Shown one piece after another: positions 47,281-55,891 of a DNA stretch of 64,000 bases. The position numbers were made by a program, and so were the translations under genes. The notes below the pieces were generated by a model, which made no database searches, was not told the DNA's origin, and saw nothing but the letters and a program-made list of their open reading frames with translations. How positions within the stretch are numbered: the stretch's first letter is position 1; each line of letters starts with the position of its first letter. The DNA comes from an uncultured Oscillospiraceae bacterium (GTDB taxonomy: Bacteria > Bacillota > Clostridia > Oscillospirales > Oscillospiraceae), in the NCBI GenBank assembly GCA_934654755.1, contig CAKUGQ010000009.1, forward strand, positions 11,081 to 75,080. The letters are read 5' to 3'.

Positions 47281-48705
47281 GTGATCGTCTTGAGCGATTT
47301 GCGAGAAAACAAGATGGGCGTGATGCCCGTTGGCCGCCTGCTGCTGACAATGGCGCTGCCGATGGCGCTGTCGATGCTCGTGCAGGCGCTTTATAATGTT
47401 GTGGACAGTGTGTTCGTCTCACGCATTTCCGACGTGGACAATAACGCGCTGACCGCCGTTTCGCTGGCCTTCCCGGTGCAGAATATCATGATCGGCCTTG
47501 CCACCGGCATCGGTGTGGGCGTCAATGCCCTGCTTTCGCGCGGCCTGGGCGAGAAGAATCAGGAGCAGGTCAACCGCTCCGCGCTCAACGGCCTGCTGCT
47601 GGCCTGCTTCGGCATCGTCCTGACGATGCTCTTCGGTGTGTTCTGCGCGGAGCCGTTCATGCGCTCGCAGACCGAAAACACGGTCATCATCCACTACGGC
47701 GTGCAGTATATCCGCGTGATCACGCTGGCCTCCTTCGGTATTTTCGGCGAGATTCTGTTTGAACGTCTGCTTCAGGCGACCGGCCGCACAAGCTATACCA
47801 TGCTTACGCAGGGTATCGGCGCGATCATCAATATCATCCTCGACCCGATTCTGATCTTCGGTATGTTCGGCTTCCCGCGCATGGAGGTGCTCGGTGCTGC
47901 GCTGGCGACCGTGTTCGGGCAAATCGTCGCCTTTGTCATCGCGGTCATTTTGAATCTGAAGAAGAATCACGACGTTCGCCTGTCGCTGCGCGGCTTCCGC
48001 CCGCATGGGCCGACGATCCGCCGCATTCTCGGCGTGGGCATCCCTTCGGTCATCATGGTCGCCATCGGCTCGCTGATGTACTATTGCTTCAACCTCGTTC
48101 TCGGCCGCTACGACGCCGTTTCCCCCGGATTGGGCGAGGTCGGCTCGACGGTGTTCGGCGCCTATTTCAAGCTCCAGAGCTTCGTGTTCATGCCCGTGTT
48201 CGGCATCAATAACGCACTGCTGGCCATCGTCTCCTACAACTACGGCGCGCGCCGCCCGGACCGCATCAAAAGCGTGATCAAATGCGGCGTGGCGGCTACC
48301 TGCACGCTGATGCTGATCGGCATTACCGTATTCCAGCTCTTCCCGGAGCAGCTTCTCGGCTTCTTTAACCCCAGCGGACAGATGCTGGAGATTGGCGTTC
48401 ACGCGCTGCGCATTCTGTGCCTCCCGTTCATTTTTGCAGGCATGGGTATTGTGTTCAGCGGTGTGTTCCAGGCCCTCGGCAAGAGCATTTACAGTATGTT
48501 CGTCTCCATCGCGCGGCAGCTTGTTGCGCTTATTCCGGCGGCGTACCTGCTTTCGCTGAGCGGGAATATTGACGCGGTGTGGTTCGCCTTCCCCATTGCC
48601 GAGCTCGTTTCGGCTACGCTCAGCGTCGTCATGTTTATTGCGATCTATCGTCAGAAGATCAAACCTCTGGGCGAAAAGGGGCTTGAAAACACCCCGCTTG
48701 CGTGA
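47281..48705 (+). CDS. MATE-family efflux transporter
   Basis: A 474-residue multidrug/metabolite exporter with twelve helices in two six-helix halves. The first half has MALPMALSMLVQALYNVVDS and the GVGVNALLSRGLGEKN stretch, and the second half GIGVPS-like GVGIPSVIMVA. Ion-coupled efflux is expected. The start is GTG with GGAAAG upstream. A terminator follows and separates it from the aro genes. The substrate is unknown. Confidence 0.92.
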   Translation: MIVLSDLRENKMGVMPVGRLLLTMALPMALSMLVQALYNVVDSVFVSRISDVDNNALTAVSLAFPVQNIMIGLATGIGVGVNALLSRGLGEKNQEQVNRSALNGLLLACFGIVLTMLFGVFCAEPFMRSQTENTVIIHYGVQYIRVITLASFGIFGEILFERLLQATGRTSYTMLTQGIGAIINIILDPILIFGMFGFPRMEVLGAALATVFGQIVAFVIAVILNLKKNHDVRLSLRGFRPHGPTIRRILGVGIPSVIMVAIGSLMYYCFNLVLGRYDAVSPGLGEVGSTVFGAYFKLQSFVFMPVFGINNALLAIVSYNYGARRPDRIKSVIKCGVAATCTLMLIGITVFQLFPEQLLGFFNPSGQMLEIGVHALRILCLPFIFAGMGIVFSGVFQALGKSIYSMFVSIARQLVALIPAAYLLSLSGNIDAVWFAFPIAELVSATLSVVMFIAIYRQKIKPLGEKGLENTPLA

Positions 48706-48730
48706 TATAATCGACACAACACGGAATACG

Positions 48731-48763
48731 AACGGGCTGCACGGTTTCGTGCGGCCCGTTTTT
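48731..48763 (+). terminator. Terminator between MATE and aroB
   Basis: A 13-bp stem (AACGGGCTGCACG with CGTGCGGCCCGTT, one G-T pair), GTTT loop, T5 tail. No clear promoter lies between it and aroB, so read-through may drive the aro operon. Confidence 0.85.
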
Positions 48764-48778
48764 GATCAAGGGGATATT

Positions 48779-49816
48779 ATGACATTTGACTATACAGCCG
48801 CGGGGGAGTGCTGCCGCATTGTCCTCGGCCGCGGGGCGCTCGCGCGCCTCGGCGCGGAGCTGGCCGCGCTTGCGCCGCACAGCCGGGCGATGATCGTGAC
48901 CGACGAGACCGTCGCGCCGCTGTATCTGGAGCGGGTGCGCGGCAGTCTCCGGACGGCGGACATCGATTCCGAGGCCGTGCTGCTTCGTCCCGGAGAATCC
49001 GCCAAAACGGCGGAGAGCTATGTGGAGCTCCTGTGCCGCCTGGCCGGTGCCGGTCTGACCCGCAGCGATACGGTTCTTGCGCTTGGCGGCGGTGTGATCG
49101 GCGATCTGGCGGGCTTTGCCGCCGCGACCTATCTGCGCGGCATTCGCCTCGTCCAGCTTCCGACCACGCTTCTGGCCATGGCGGACGCCTGTATCGGGGG
49201 GAAATGCGCCATCGACCTGCCCGCCGGGAAAAATCTGGCGGGCGCATTCCACCAGCCTGCGCTGAGTCTCTGCGACGTCTCTCTGCTTGACAGCCTCCCG
49301 CCGGAGCTGCTGCGTGAGGGCTGCGCGGAATTGATAAAGATCGCCATTCTGTTTGATCCGACCCTTTTCGAACATCTGGAACGGTTCGGCCCGGATTTTG
49401 ACCGGGAGTGGGCCGTTGCGCGCGCGCTGCGCCACAAGGCGCGGCTGGTCAGCGAGGATCCCTTCGACACCGGCGAGCGCCGCCTCCTGAATCTCGGTCA
49501 CACCCTCGGCCATGCAATCGAAGCGTGCAGCGGCTTTTCCGAGCTGCACGGCAATGCCGTCTCCGTCGGGCTGGCGGCAATGGCGCGCGGCTTTTGCCGC
49601 GACAGCCGGCGGATCCTTGCATTGTTGGACGCTTTTTCTCTCCCGACCACGACAAAATACCCCGCTGCGGCGCTGGCAAAGGCCGCACTGCATGATAAAA
49701 AGCGCAGCGGCGCGACGCTGCATCTGGTCGTCCCGCGAGAGATCGGGCGCTGCGAGATTGTGGACTACCCCTCAGGCCGGATCGCGGAGCTTTGGGAGGA
49801 GGTGCTGGGGGCATGA
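48779..49816 (+). CDS. aroB: 3-dehydroquinate synthase
   Basis: Second step of the shikimate pathway, DAHP to 3-dehydroquinate. 345 residues. The NAD-binding glycine-rich motif is VLALGGGVIGDLAGFAAATY, and metal-binding residues lie in EGCAELIKIA, LNLGHTLGHAIE and ELHGNAVSVG. QLPTTLLAMADACIGGKCAI is also typical. First gene of the aro cluster. Its TGA overlaps the aroA ATG. Confidence 0.95.
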   Translation: MTFDYTAAGECCRIVLGRGALARLGAELAALAPHSRAMIVTDETVAPLYLERVRGSLRTADIDSEAVLLRPGESAKTAESYVELLCRLAGAGLTRSDTVLALGGGVIGDLAGFAAATYLRGIRLVQLPTTLLAMADACIGGKCAIDLPAGKNLAGAFHQPALSLCDVSLLDSLPPELLREGCAELIKIAILFDPTLFEHLERFGPDFDREWAVARALRHKARLVSEDPFDTGERRLLNLGHTLGHAIEACSGFSELHGNAVSVGLAAMARGFCRDSRRILALLDAFSLPTTTKYPAAALAKAALHDKKRSGATLHLVVPREIGRCEIVDYPSGRIAELWEEVLGA

Positions 49817-51063
49817 TTCAGCGGCTCTCACCGAGGAGGATCGGCGGGCATTTCTGCGCCGTCGTCTCCAAATCCCACGCGCAGCGGGCGCTGCTCTGCG
49901 CCGCGCTCGCCGACCGTCCGACCACCTATGTCTGCGGTGCGCTTCCGCAGGACGTGGAGGCAATGCTGCGCTGCCTGTCCGCGCTCGGCGCGGAGGTCAC
50001 GCACGGGCAAAATGCCGTCACCGTTCGTGCCCCGGAGCTGCCGCGCGGAGATATTACACTTGACTGCGGCGAGAGCGGCGCGACACTGCGGTTTCTTCTT
50101 CCCGTCGCTGCGGCGCTCGGCGTCAGTGCGGAGCTTGTCCTGCATGGGCGTCTGGCGGAGCGGCCGATCGATACGCTGCTGTCATTGCTGAACGCCAACG
50201 GCTGCACCGTTGTCAAGACGGGCGAACGGATTACCTGCGAGGGAAGGCTGCGCAGCGGTGTGTTTGCGCTGCCCGGAAACATCAGCTCGCAGTACGTTTC
50301 CGGCCTTCTGTTCGCGCTTCCGCTGTTGCCGGGCAATTCGGAGATTCGTCTGACCTCCGCGCCGGAATCGGAAGGCTACATTGCCATGACACTGGAGATG
50401 CTGGAGCGTTTTTCCGTCCGCGTGACGAAAACGGCCTCCGGCTGGTACATTCCCGGCGGGCAGCAATACCGTTCCTGTGGGCGAATTACCGCCGAAGGGG
50501 ACTGGTCTGCGGCGTCGATGTTCTTCTGCGCGGGCGCATTCTCCGCACCTGTCGTCTATGAGGGCCTGCCGGACGCCACGATGCAGCCCGACCGCCGCCT
50601 ACCGGAGCTGCTGCGTGAGTTCGGTGCGGAGGTGTCCTTCGACGGCATACTGTGGCACGTTAACCCCGCGCGGCTTCGCGGCATTTGCATTGACGCCGGG
50701 GGTACTCCCGACCTTGTTCCCGCGCTGGCGCTTACGGCCACGGCGGCGGAGGGCGAAACGCGTATTTTCGGCGCGGCGCGTCTGCGCTATAAAGAAAGCG
50801 ACCGTCTGCGGAGCATTTGCGAGGTGCTGACACGGCTCGGTGCTTCGGTCAGACAGACGGACGACGGGCTGTGCATCGTCGGCTCGCCGCTTTCGGGCGG
50901 CGAGGTGGATCCGCAAAGCGACCACCGTATCGCAATGCTTGCAGGCGCCGCAGCGGCGCGCTGCGCGCAGTCGGTTTCCGTGCGCTGCAGCGAGTGCGCC
51001 GCAAAATCCTATCCGGATTTCTGGCGCGATCTGAAACAAAACAGCAGGGAGCGCGAACCATGA
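49813..51063 (+). CDS. aroA: 3-phosphoshikimate 1-carboxyvinyltransferase (EPSP synthase)
   Basis: Transfers enolpyruvate from PEP to shikimate-3-phosphate. 416 residues, ATG overlapping the aroB stop. Motifs are SKSHAQRALLCAALA, LDCGESGATLRFLLPVAA (the class-specific substrate loop), GNISSQYVSGLLFALPLL, EGDWSAASMF and RYKESDRLRSICEVL. It is shorter than E. coli AroA, with a divergent PEP loop (GESGATLR), closer to class II enzymes. Class assignment, and with it glyphosate sensitivity, is tentative. Confidence 0.94.
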   Translation: MIQRLSPRRIGGHFCAVVSKSHAQRALLCAALADRPTTYVCGALPQDVEAMLRCLSALGAEVTHGQNAVTVRAPELPRGDITLDCGESGATLRFLLPVAAALGVSAELVLHGRLAERPIDTLLSLLNANGCTVVKTGERITCEGRLRSGVFALPGNISSQYVSGLLFALPLLPGNSEIRLTSAPESEGYIAMTLEMLERFSVRVTKTASGWYIPGGQQYRSCGRITAEGDWSAASMFFCAGAFSAPVVYEGLPDATMQPDRRLPELLREFGAEVSFDGILWHVNPARLRGICIDAGGTPDLVPALALTATAAEGETRIFGAARLRYKESDRLRSICEVLTRLGASVRQTDDGLCIVGSPLSGGEVDPQSDHRIAMLAGAAAARCAQSVSVRCSECAAKSYPDFWRDLKQNSREREP

Positions 51064-52136
51064 GCAATTCTATCGGAACTCTTTTGAAAATTACCCTGTT
51101 CGGCGAGTCGCACGGCCCGGCGGTCGGAGTCGTGCTCGACGGCTTTCCCGCGGGCTTTGCTCCGGATTTCGACGCGCTGCAGGCGTTTCTCGACCGCCGC
51201 GCCCCCGGTCGGAGCGAGCTTTCCACGCCGCGCCCGGAGTCGGATCAACCCGAATTTCTCAGCGGCTTTTACCGCGGCCGCACAAACGGCGCACCGATTA
51301 CGGCAGTCATCCGGAACCGGAATGCGCATTCCGAGGCGTATGACGGGCTGAACGGCTTTTTCCGACCCTCGCACGCCGATTTTCCGGCGTATGTGAAGTT
51401 TTCCGGGCAAAACGATCCGAACGGCGGCGGGCATTTTTCCGGCCGTCTGACGGCGGCGCTCTGCGCTGCGGGCGGGCTTTGCCTGCAATGGTTGGAGCGG
51501 ATAAATATACGGATTTTTTCGCATATTTTTCAAATCGGCGCCGTGACGGACGCCGCCTTTGATCCGCTCTCGCCGCAGCCGGCGGCGCACGGTATGGCGT
51601 TGCGGACGCTCGACCCCGCCGCCGCGCAGGCGATGCGCGACGAAGTGTTGCGGGCGAAATCGCAGGGCGATTCCGTCGGCGGGAGCGTTGAGTGCGCCGT
51701 GACGGGGCTGCCGGTCGGCGTCGGCGAACCGCCCTTCGACGGTCTGGAAAACCGGCTGGCGCAGCTTCTGTTTGCAATTCCCGCCGTGAAGGGCGTGGAG
51801 TTCGGCAGCGGCTTTGCCGCAGCCGCCATGCGGGGAAGCGGCCACAACGACGCAATGTTCCGGGACGCGCTCGGGGCCGTCCGCACGCGGACAAATCACG
51901 CCGGCGGGATCCTCGGCGGCCTGTCGAACGGGATGCCGCTCCTGTTTCGGGTTGCAATCAAGCCAACGCCGTCCGTTTCCCTGCCGCAGGAGAGCGTTTC
52001 TCCCGTGGATTCGGGTATGCTGTGCATTGCCGGACGACACGATCCCTGCATTGTCCCGCGCGCGCTGCCCTGTGTGGAGGCAGCTGTCGCAATCGCTTTG
52101 ATGGATCTGATCTTGGAGGGACGCAAATGGAATTGA
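51060..52136 (+). CDS. aroC: Chorismate synthase
   Basis: Last common step, EPSP to chorismate, using reduced FMN. 358 residues. Motifs are LFGESHGPAVGVVLDG, GRSELSTPRPESDQPEFLSG, the flavin-binding RPSHADFPAYVKFSGQND, GDSVGGSVECAVTGLP and THAGG-like NHAGGILGGLSNGMPL. The ATG overlaps the aroA stop by four bases. Confidence 0.95.
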   Translation: MSNSIGTLLKITLFGESHGPAVGVVLDGFPAGFAPDFDALQAFLDRRAPGRSELSTPRPESDQPEFLSGFYRGRTNGAPITAVIRNRNAHSEAYDGLNGFFRPSHADFPAYVKFSGQNDPNGGGHFSGRLTAALCAAGGLCLQWLERINIRIFSHIFQIGAVTDAAFDPLSPQPAAHGMALRTLDPAAAQAMRDEVLRAKSQGDSVGGSVECAVTGLPVGVGEPPFDGLENRLAQLLFAIPAVKGVEFGSGFAAAAMRGSGHNDAMFRDALGAVRTRTNHAGGILGGLSNGMPLLFRVAIKPTPSVSLPQESVSPVDSGMLCIAGRHDPCIVPRALPCVEAAVAIALMDLILEGRKWN

Positions 52137-52384
52137 CGACGCTGCGCTGCGAGATCGACGCGATCGACCGCGAGCTGCTTACCCTGTATCTCCGCCGGGC
52201 GACGCTTTCCGACCGGATCGGCGCATATAAAAAAAGCGTCGGCGCACCGGTTTACCAGCCGGAGCGCGAGACGGAAAAGCTCAGCGCTCTGACTGCCGGC
52301 CTGTCGGCCGAGGAAGCCGCGGAGGTCGAAGCGCTGTTCCGGACGCTCTTTTTGCTCAGCCGGAAACGGCAGGAGGCGTTATGA
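52127..52384 (+). CDS. Chorismate mutase (AroQ class)
   Basis: An 85-residue all-helical chorismate mutase converting chorismate to prephenate. Conserved: LRCEIDAIDRELLTLYLRR (active-site Arg and Asp), the Lys in GAYKKSVGAPVYQPERE, and the R/Q pair near the C-terminus (FLLSRKRQ). GGAGG lies 7 nt upstream. It overlaps aroC by 10 nt and the next gene by 4 nt. Prephenate dehydratase and dehydrogenase are not encoded in this window. Confidence 0.9.
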   Translation: MELTTLRCEIDAIDRELLTLYLRRATLSDRIGAYKKSVGAPVYQPERETEKLSALTAGLSAEEAAEVEALFRTLFLLSRKRQEAL

Positions 52385-53598
52385 GCCGCTACGGTCTGCT
52401 TGGGCGACGCCTGACGCATAGTTATTCACCGCAGCTTCATGCACTGCTCGGAAATCCCGACTACACACTGTTTCCGGTCGAGCCGGAGGCGCTTGCGGAT
52501 TTTTTCTCTGCGGGAGAATTTGACGGGATCAATGTCACGATCCCCTATAAGTGCGATGCGCTGCGCTTCTGTGCGTCGCTTTCGCCGCAGGCACGGGCCG
52601 TCGGCGCGGTCAATACCGTCGTCCGCCGCCCCGACGGGACGCTTTACGGAGACAACACGGATATTGACGGCTTTTCCGCGCTGCTGGCGCTTGCGGGCGG
52701 TGTGTGTCCCGGCGAAAAGGCATTGGTGCTCGGCTCGGGCGGCGCGTCGCAGACGGTGCGGTATGTGCTTTCCGGCGCGGGCGCGGAAGTGGTTACGATC
52801 TCCCGCAGCGGATCGGATCACTACGGAAATATCGAGCGCCATGCGGATGCGGTGCTTCTTGTCAACGCGACGCCGGTCGGGATGTACCCGCAGACGGCGG
52901 CCCGGCCGCTTTGCCTGACACGTCTGCCGCGCCTTCGCGCCGTGATCGACCTGATCTATAACCCCCTGCGCACAAGGCTGCTTCAGCAGGCGCAGGCGCT
53001 GGGAATGCGCGCCGTCGGCGGGCTGGCCATGCTTGTCGCGCAGGGCGCGGCGGCGCATGAGCGCTTCGGCTTCGGTGCGGTCGATGCGGCACGGCAGGCC
53101 GGGATCCTGCGGCGGCTGCGCGGGCAGATGGAAAATCTGCTTCTGATCGGAATGCCCGGCAGCGGCAAGACCACCGTCGGCCGCCTGCTTGCGGAAAGAC
53201 TGAACAGAGAGTTTTATGACTGTGACGAAGCGTTTTCGGCACAATTCGGCTGCTCTGCGGCGGATTATCTTGCCCACTTCGGCGAAGCGGATTTCCGCCT
53301 TCGCGAGACCCGGGTGCTTGCCGGGCTCTCGTGCCGTTCCGGCTGCGTTATCGCCACGGGCGGCGGCTGCGTCACGCGCAGGGAAAACGATGCGCTGCTG
53401 CACGAAAACAGCCGCGTTCTCTGGCTGCAGCGCGACCTGTCGCGCCTGACCTCGGACGGCCGCCCACTTTCTCTGCGTGACGGCGCGGAAGCGCTCTGGA
53501 TGCAGCGCCGCGCGCGCTACGCGGCGCTGGCCGACGATGCGGTCGGGAACAACGGCACGCTGTCGCAGACGATTGAAACGATATTGGAGATTCTATGA
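52381..53598 (+). CDS. aroE: Fused shikimate dehydrogenase-shikimate kinase
   Basis: A 405-residue bifunctional protein. Residues 1-~248 are shikimate dehydrogenase: THSYSPQLH (12-20), the catalytic lysine K57 in TIPYK, NTDIDG (92-97) and the NADP loop LGSGGAS (118-124). Residues ~251-405 are shikimate kinase: Walker A GMPGSGKT (257-264), the shikimate-binding DCDE (280-283), GGG at 327-329 and the lid arginine region LTSDGRPLS. The domains join through RRLRGQMENLL with no linker, and an internal Met at 250 could mark the old kinase start. It performs two non-adjacent pathway steps (dehydroshikimate to shikimate to shikimate-3-phosphate). Confidence 0.94.
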   Translation: MSRYGLLGRRLTHSYSPQLHALLGNPDYTLFPVEPEALADFFSAGEFDGINVTIPYKCDALRFCASLSPQARAVGAVNTVVRRPDGTLYGDNTDIDGFSALLALAGGVCPGEKALVLGSGGASQTVRYVLSGAGAEVVTISRSGSDHYGNIERHADAVLLVNATPVGMYPQTAARPLCLTRLPRLRAVIDLIYNPLRTRLLQQAQALGMRAVGGLAMLVAQGAAAHERFGFGAVDAARQAGILRRLRGQMENLLLIGMPGSGKTTVGRLLAERLNREFYDCDEAFSAQFGCSAADYLAHFGEADFRLRETRVLAGLSCRSGCVIATGGGCVTRRENDALLHENSRVLWLQRDLSRLTSDGRPLSLRDGAEALWMQRRARYAALADDAVGNNGTLSQTIETILEIL

Positions 53599-54026
53599 AA
53601 ATTCTTGTACTGAACGGGCCGAATTTGAACCTTCTCGGCCGACGCGAGCCGCAGATCTACGGGCAGAGGAGCTATGCACAGCTTGTCGCATTTATCGAAG
53701 CGGCGGCGGCGGAGCTGGGCTGCGGCGTCGAGGTGCGTCAGACGAACCACGAGGGCGTGCTGATCGACTGGATCCAGCAGGCCGAGGGTACTTTTGACGG
53801 GATCGTTCTCAACGCGGGCGGCTATACACACACCTCCGTCGCGATTTTGGACGCGCTTCGTGCCGTTTCCTGCCCTGCCGTGGAGGTGCATCTGTCGGAC
53901 ATTCAAACGCGTGAGCCGTTCCGCCGCCTGTCCTACGCGGCGATGGGCTGTGTAGCCTCCTACGTCGGCTATGGGTTCGACGGCTACCGAATGGCGCTGG
54001 AGCATCTGCTCCGCAGCGCGGAATAA
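53595..54026 (+). CDS. aroQ: 3-dehydroquinate dehydratase, type II
   Basis: Dehydrates 3-dehydroquinate. 143 residues, dodecameric type II family. LVLNGPNLNLLGRREPQIYG contains the catalytic tyrosine Y22, VRQTNHEGVLIDWIQQA the substrate asparagine/histidine region, LNAGGYTHTSVAILDAL, and VEVHLSDIQTREPFR the catalytic histidine. Overlaps the aroE/K stop by four bases. Last gene of the aro operon. Confidence 0.95.
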   Translation: MKILVLNGPNLNLLGRREPQIYGQRSYAQLVAFIEAAAAELGCGVEVRQTNHEGVLIDWIQQAEGTFDGIVLNAGGYTHTSVAILDALRAVSCPAVEVHLSDIQTREPFRRLSYAAMGCVASYVGYGFDGYRMALEHLLRSAE

Positions 54027-54054
54027 CGCACGGACTGTCGAAAAAGTCCGACCT

Positions 54055-54282
54055 GTCGTTGCGGGAGCCTGAAGGGGTCGCGGCGATCTCCCATGCCGAC
54101 GCCCGTCATTGCGCGGGCGGCTTTGCCGCCCGCGCAATCTCCTGACGTGTCATTGCGAGGCCACGTCAGTGGCCGTGGCAATCTCGTGTAAAGTTCCGCA
54201 TCAGATTGCCGCGTCGGGCTTGCGCCCTCCTCGCAATGACATATCGGCGGATTGTCACGTCGCTCCGCTCCTCGTAATGACG
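54055..54282. repeat. TGTCATTGCGAG palindromic repeats
   Basis: A decayed half unit, then two overlapping units with CCACGTCAGTGG and GCTTGCGCC loops. 54027-54484 has no gene. Confidence 0.88.
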
Positions 54283-54308
54283 CGAGGCAGGGCCTCCGGC
54301 ACGCGGAA

Positions 54309-54345
54309 CAGACATCCCCCGGCGCACAGCGCCGGGGGATGTCTG
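54309..54345. terminator. Strong hairpin, possible terminator
   Basis: A perfect 17-bp stem (54309-54325 with 54329-54345) with a 3-base loop and no T-run. It may end the aro operon or insulate the next promoter. Confidence 0.6.
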
Positions 54346-54422
54346 CGTGTCCGGGATGCTCCCGATTTGCGCAGGTTTCGGTCGGCGGACGTCCGCCGTG
54401 CCGGCTGTGCGAAAATGCGGGC

Positions 54423-54450
54423 TTGCTTTTTTGGCGAATCCTGCTATAAT
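54423..54450 (+). promoter_or_regulatory. Promoter of the MATE-ABC operon
   Basis: TTGCTT and a perfect TATAAT are separated by 16 bp, 34 nt ahead of the MATE start. Confidence 0.7.
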
Positions 54451-54484
54451 AGGCTGGATATCATCATATACAGAGGAAAAAGCA

Positions 54485-55891
54485 ATGAACTCTTCCGTTT
54501 TGCGGCGTTACCTTGGCGACGCCGCGTTTTATCGCAGGGCGCTTGCCGTCGCCGTGCCGATCATGATTCAGAACGGCATCACGCAGCTTGTCTCCATGCT
54601 CGACAATATCATGGTCGGGCGTGTCGGAACGGAGCAGATGACCGGCGTCTCCATCGCCAATCAGCTTCTTTTTGTGTTCTCGCTTGCAATCTTCGGCGCC
54701 GTGTCCGGCGCGGGCATCTTCGCCGCGCAGTTCCACGGCAAGGGAGACAACGGCGGCGTTCGCCTTGCCTTCCGCTTCAAGCTGCTGTTCTGTACGGTGC
54801 TGACGGTTGCCGGTATTGCCCTGCTGATTTTTTTCGGTGACGGACTGATCCGCGCCTATCTGCGCGGCGAGGGCACGCCGGAGCGGATAGAAGCCAGCTT
54901 CGGCTATGCGCGGCGCTACCTGCGTGTGATGCTGCTCGGTCTGCCGCCGTTTGTACTTTCACAGTGCTACAGCTCCACGCTGCGCGAATGCGAGCAGACC
55001 GTTGTCCCGATGGTCGCGGGCATCGTCGCGGTGCTGACAAACCTGTGCCTGAATGCGCTGCTGATTTTTGGTTTGCTGGGGCTGCCCGCGCTCGGCTGCG
55101 TCGGCGCGGCGATCGCAACGGTTGTTTCGCGCTTCGTCGAGCTGGCGGTCGTGGCGCTCTGGGCGCATCTGCACCCGAAGCGCTGCCCATATGTGACCGG
55201 CCTGTACCGCAGCCTGCGCATTCCCGCTGCACTGACCCGCCGGATGCTGCTCAAGACGCTGCCGCTGATGGTCAACGAGACGCTCTGGGCGGGCGGTATG
55301 GCGCTGCTGGCGCAGGCCTATTCGCTCGGCGGCTACAATGTCGTTCCGGCAGTCAATATCTGCTCGACCATTTCCAATGTTTTCAATGTTGCGTTCCTTG
55401 CAATGGGAACCGCCATCGGCATTATCGTCGGGCGGCTTCTCGGAGCAAACCGTTTTGAGGAGGCCGTGGAGACCGACCGAAAGCTCATTGTGTTCTCCGT
55501 GGCCATCTGCTTCGTCATCGGCGGTGTAATGGCGTTGCTGGCGCCGCTGTTCCCGCAGATCTACCACACCACGGACGATATCCGCAGCCTCGCCGCGCAG
55601 CTCATCCGTATCGCGGCGTTGTGTATGCCGCTCAACTCGCTTGCTAATGCCTGTTATTTTACGCTCCGTTCCGGCGGAAAAACCTTCGTTACCTTCCTGT
55701 TTGACAGCTTCTATGTCTGCATCGTGACGGTGCCGATGGCCTATATTCTCAGCCGCTATACCGGCATCGGGATCCGCAGCCTGTTTTTCGTTTGCCAGCT
55801 TGCCGACATCGGCAAGTGCGTCGTCGGCCTGATTATGATCCGCCGCCGTGCATGGGTGCAGAATATCGTCCGCGAGGAGGTCACGGCATGA
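54485..55891 (+). CDS. MATE-family efflux transporter
   Basis: A 468-residue twelve-helix exporter, distinct from the MATE protein at 47281. The N-half begins LAVAVPIMIQNGITQLVSML, with NIMVGRVGTEQMTGVSIANQ and SGAGIFAAQFHGKGD. The second half has LPLMVNETLWAGGMALLAQ. The start is the ATG behind GAGGAAAAAGCA. Its stop overlaps the start of an ABC exporter (ATGA), an unusual pairing that suggests a joint role in export. Confidence 0.92.
   Translation: MNSSVLRRYLGDAAFYRRALAVAVPIMIQNGITQLVSMLDNIMVGRVGTEQMTGVSIANQLLFVFSLAIFGAVSGAGIFAAQFHGKGDNGGVRLAFRFKLLFCTVLTVAGIALLIFFGDGLIRAYLRGEGTPERIEASFGYARRYLRVMLLGLPPFVLSQCYSSTLRECEQTVVPMVAGIVAVLTNLCLNALLIFGLLGLPALGCVGAAIATVVSRFVELAVVALWAHLHPKRCPYVTGLYRSLRIPAALTRRMLLKTLPLMVNETLWAGGMALLAQAYSLGGYNVVPAVNICSTISNVFNVAFLAMGTAIGIIVGRLLGANRFEEAVETDRKLIVFSVAICFVIGGVMALLAPLFPQIYHTTDDIRSLAAQLIRIAALCMPLNSLANACYFTLRSGGKTFVTFLFDSFYVCIVTVPMAYILSRYTGIGIRSLFFVCQLADIGKCVVGLIMIRRRAWVQNIVREEVTA

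Noticed and set aside
49772..51300. Long antisense frames within the aro genes
   Set aside because: They overlap genes with unambiguous enzyme motifs and have arginine/proline-rich translations typical of GC-rich shadows.
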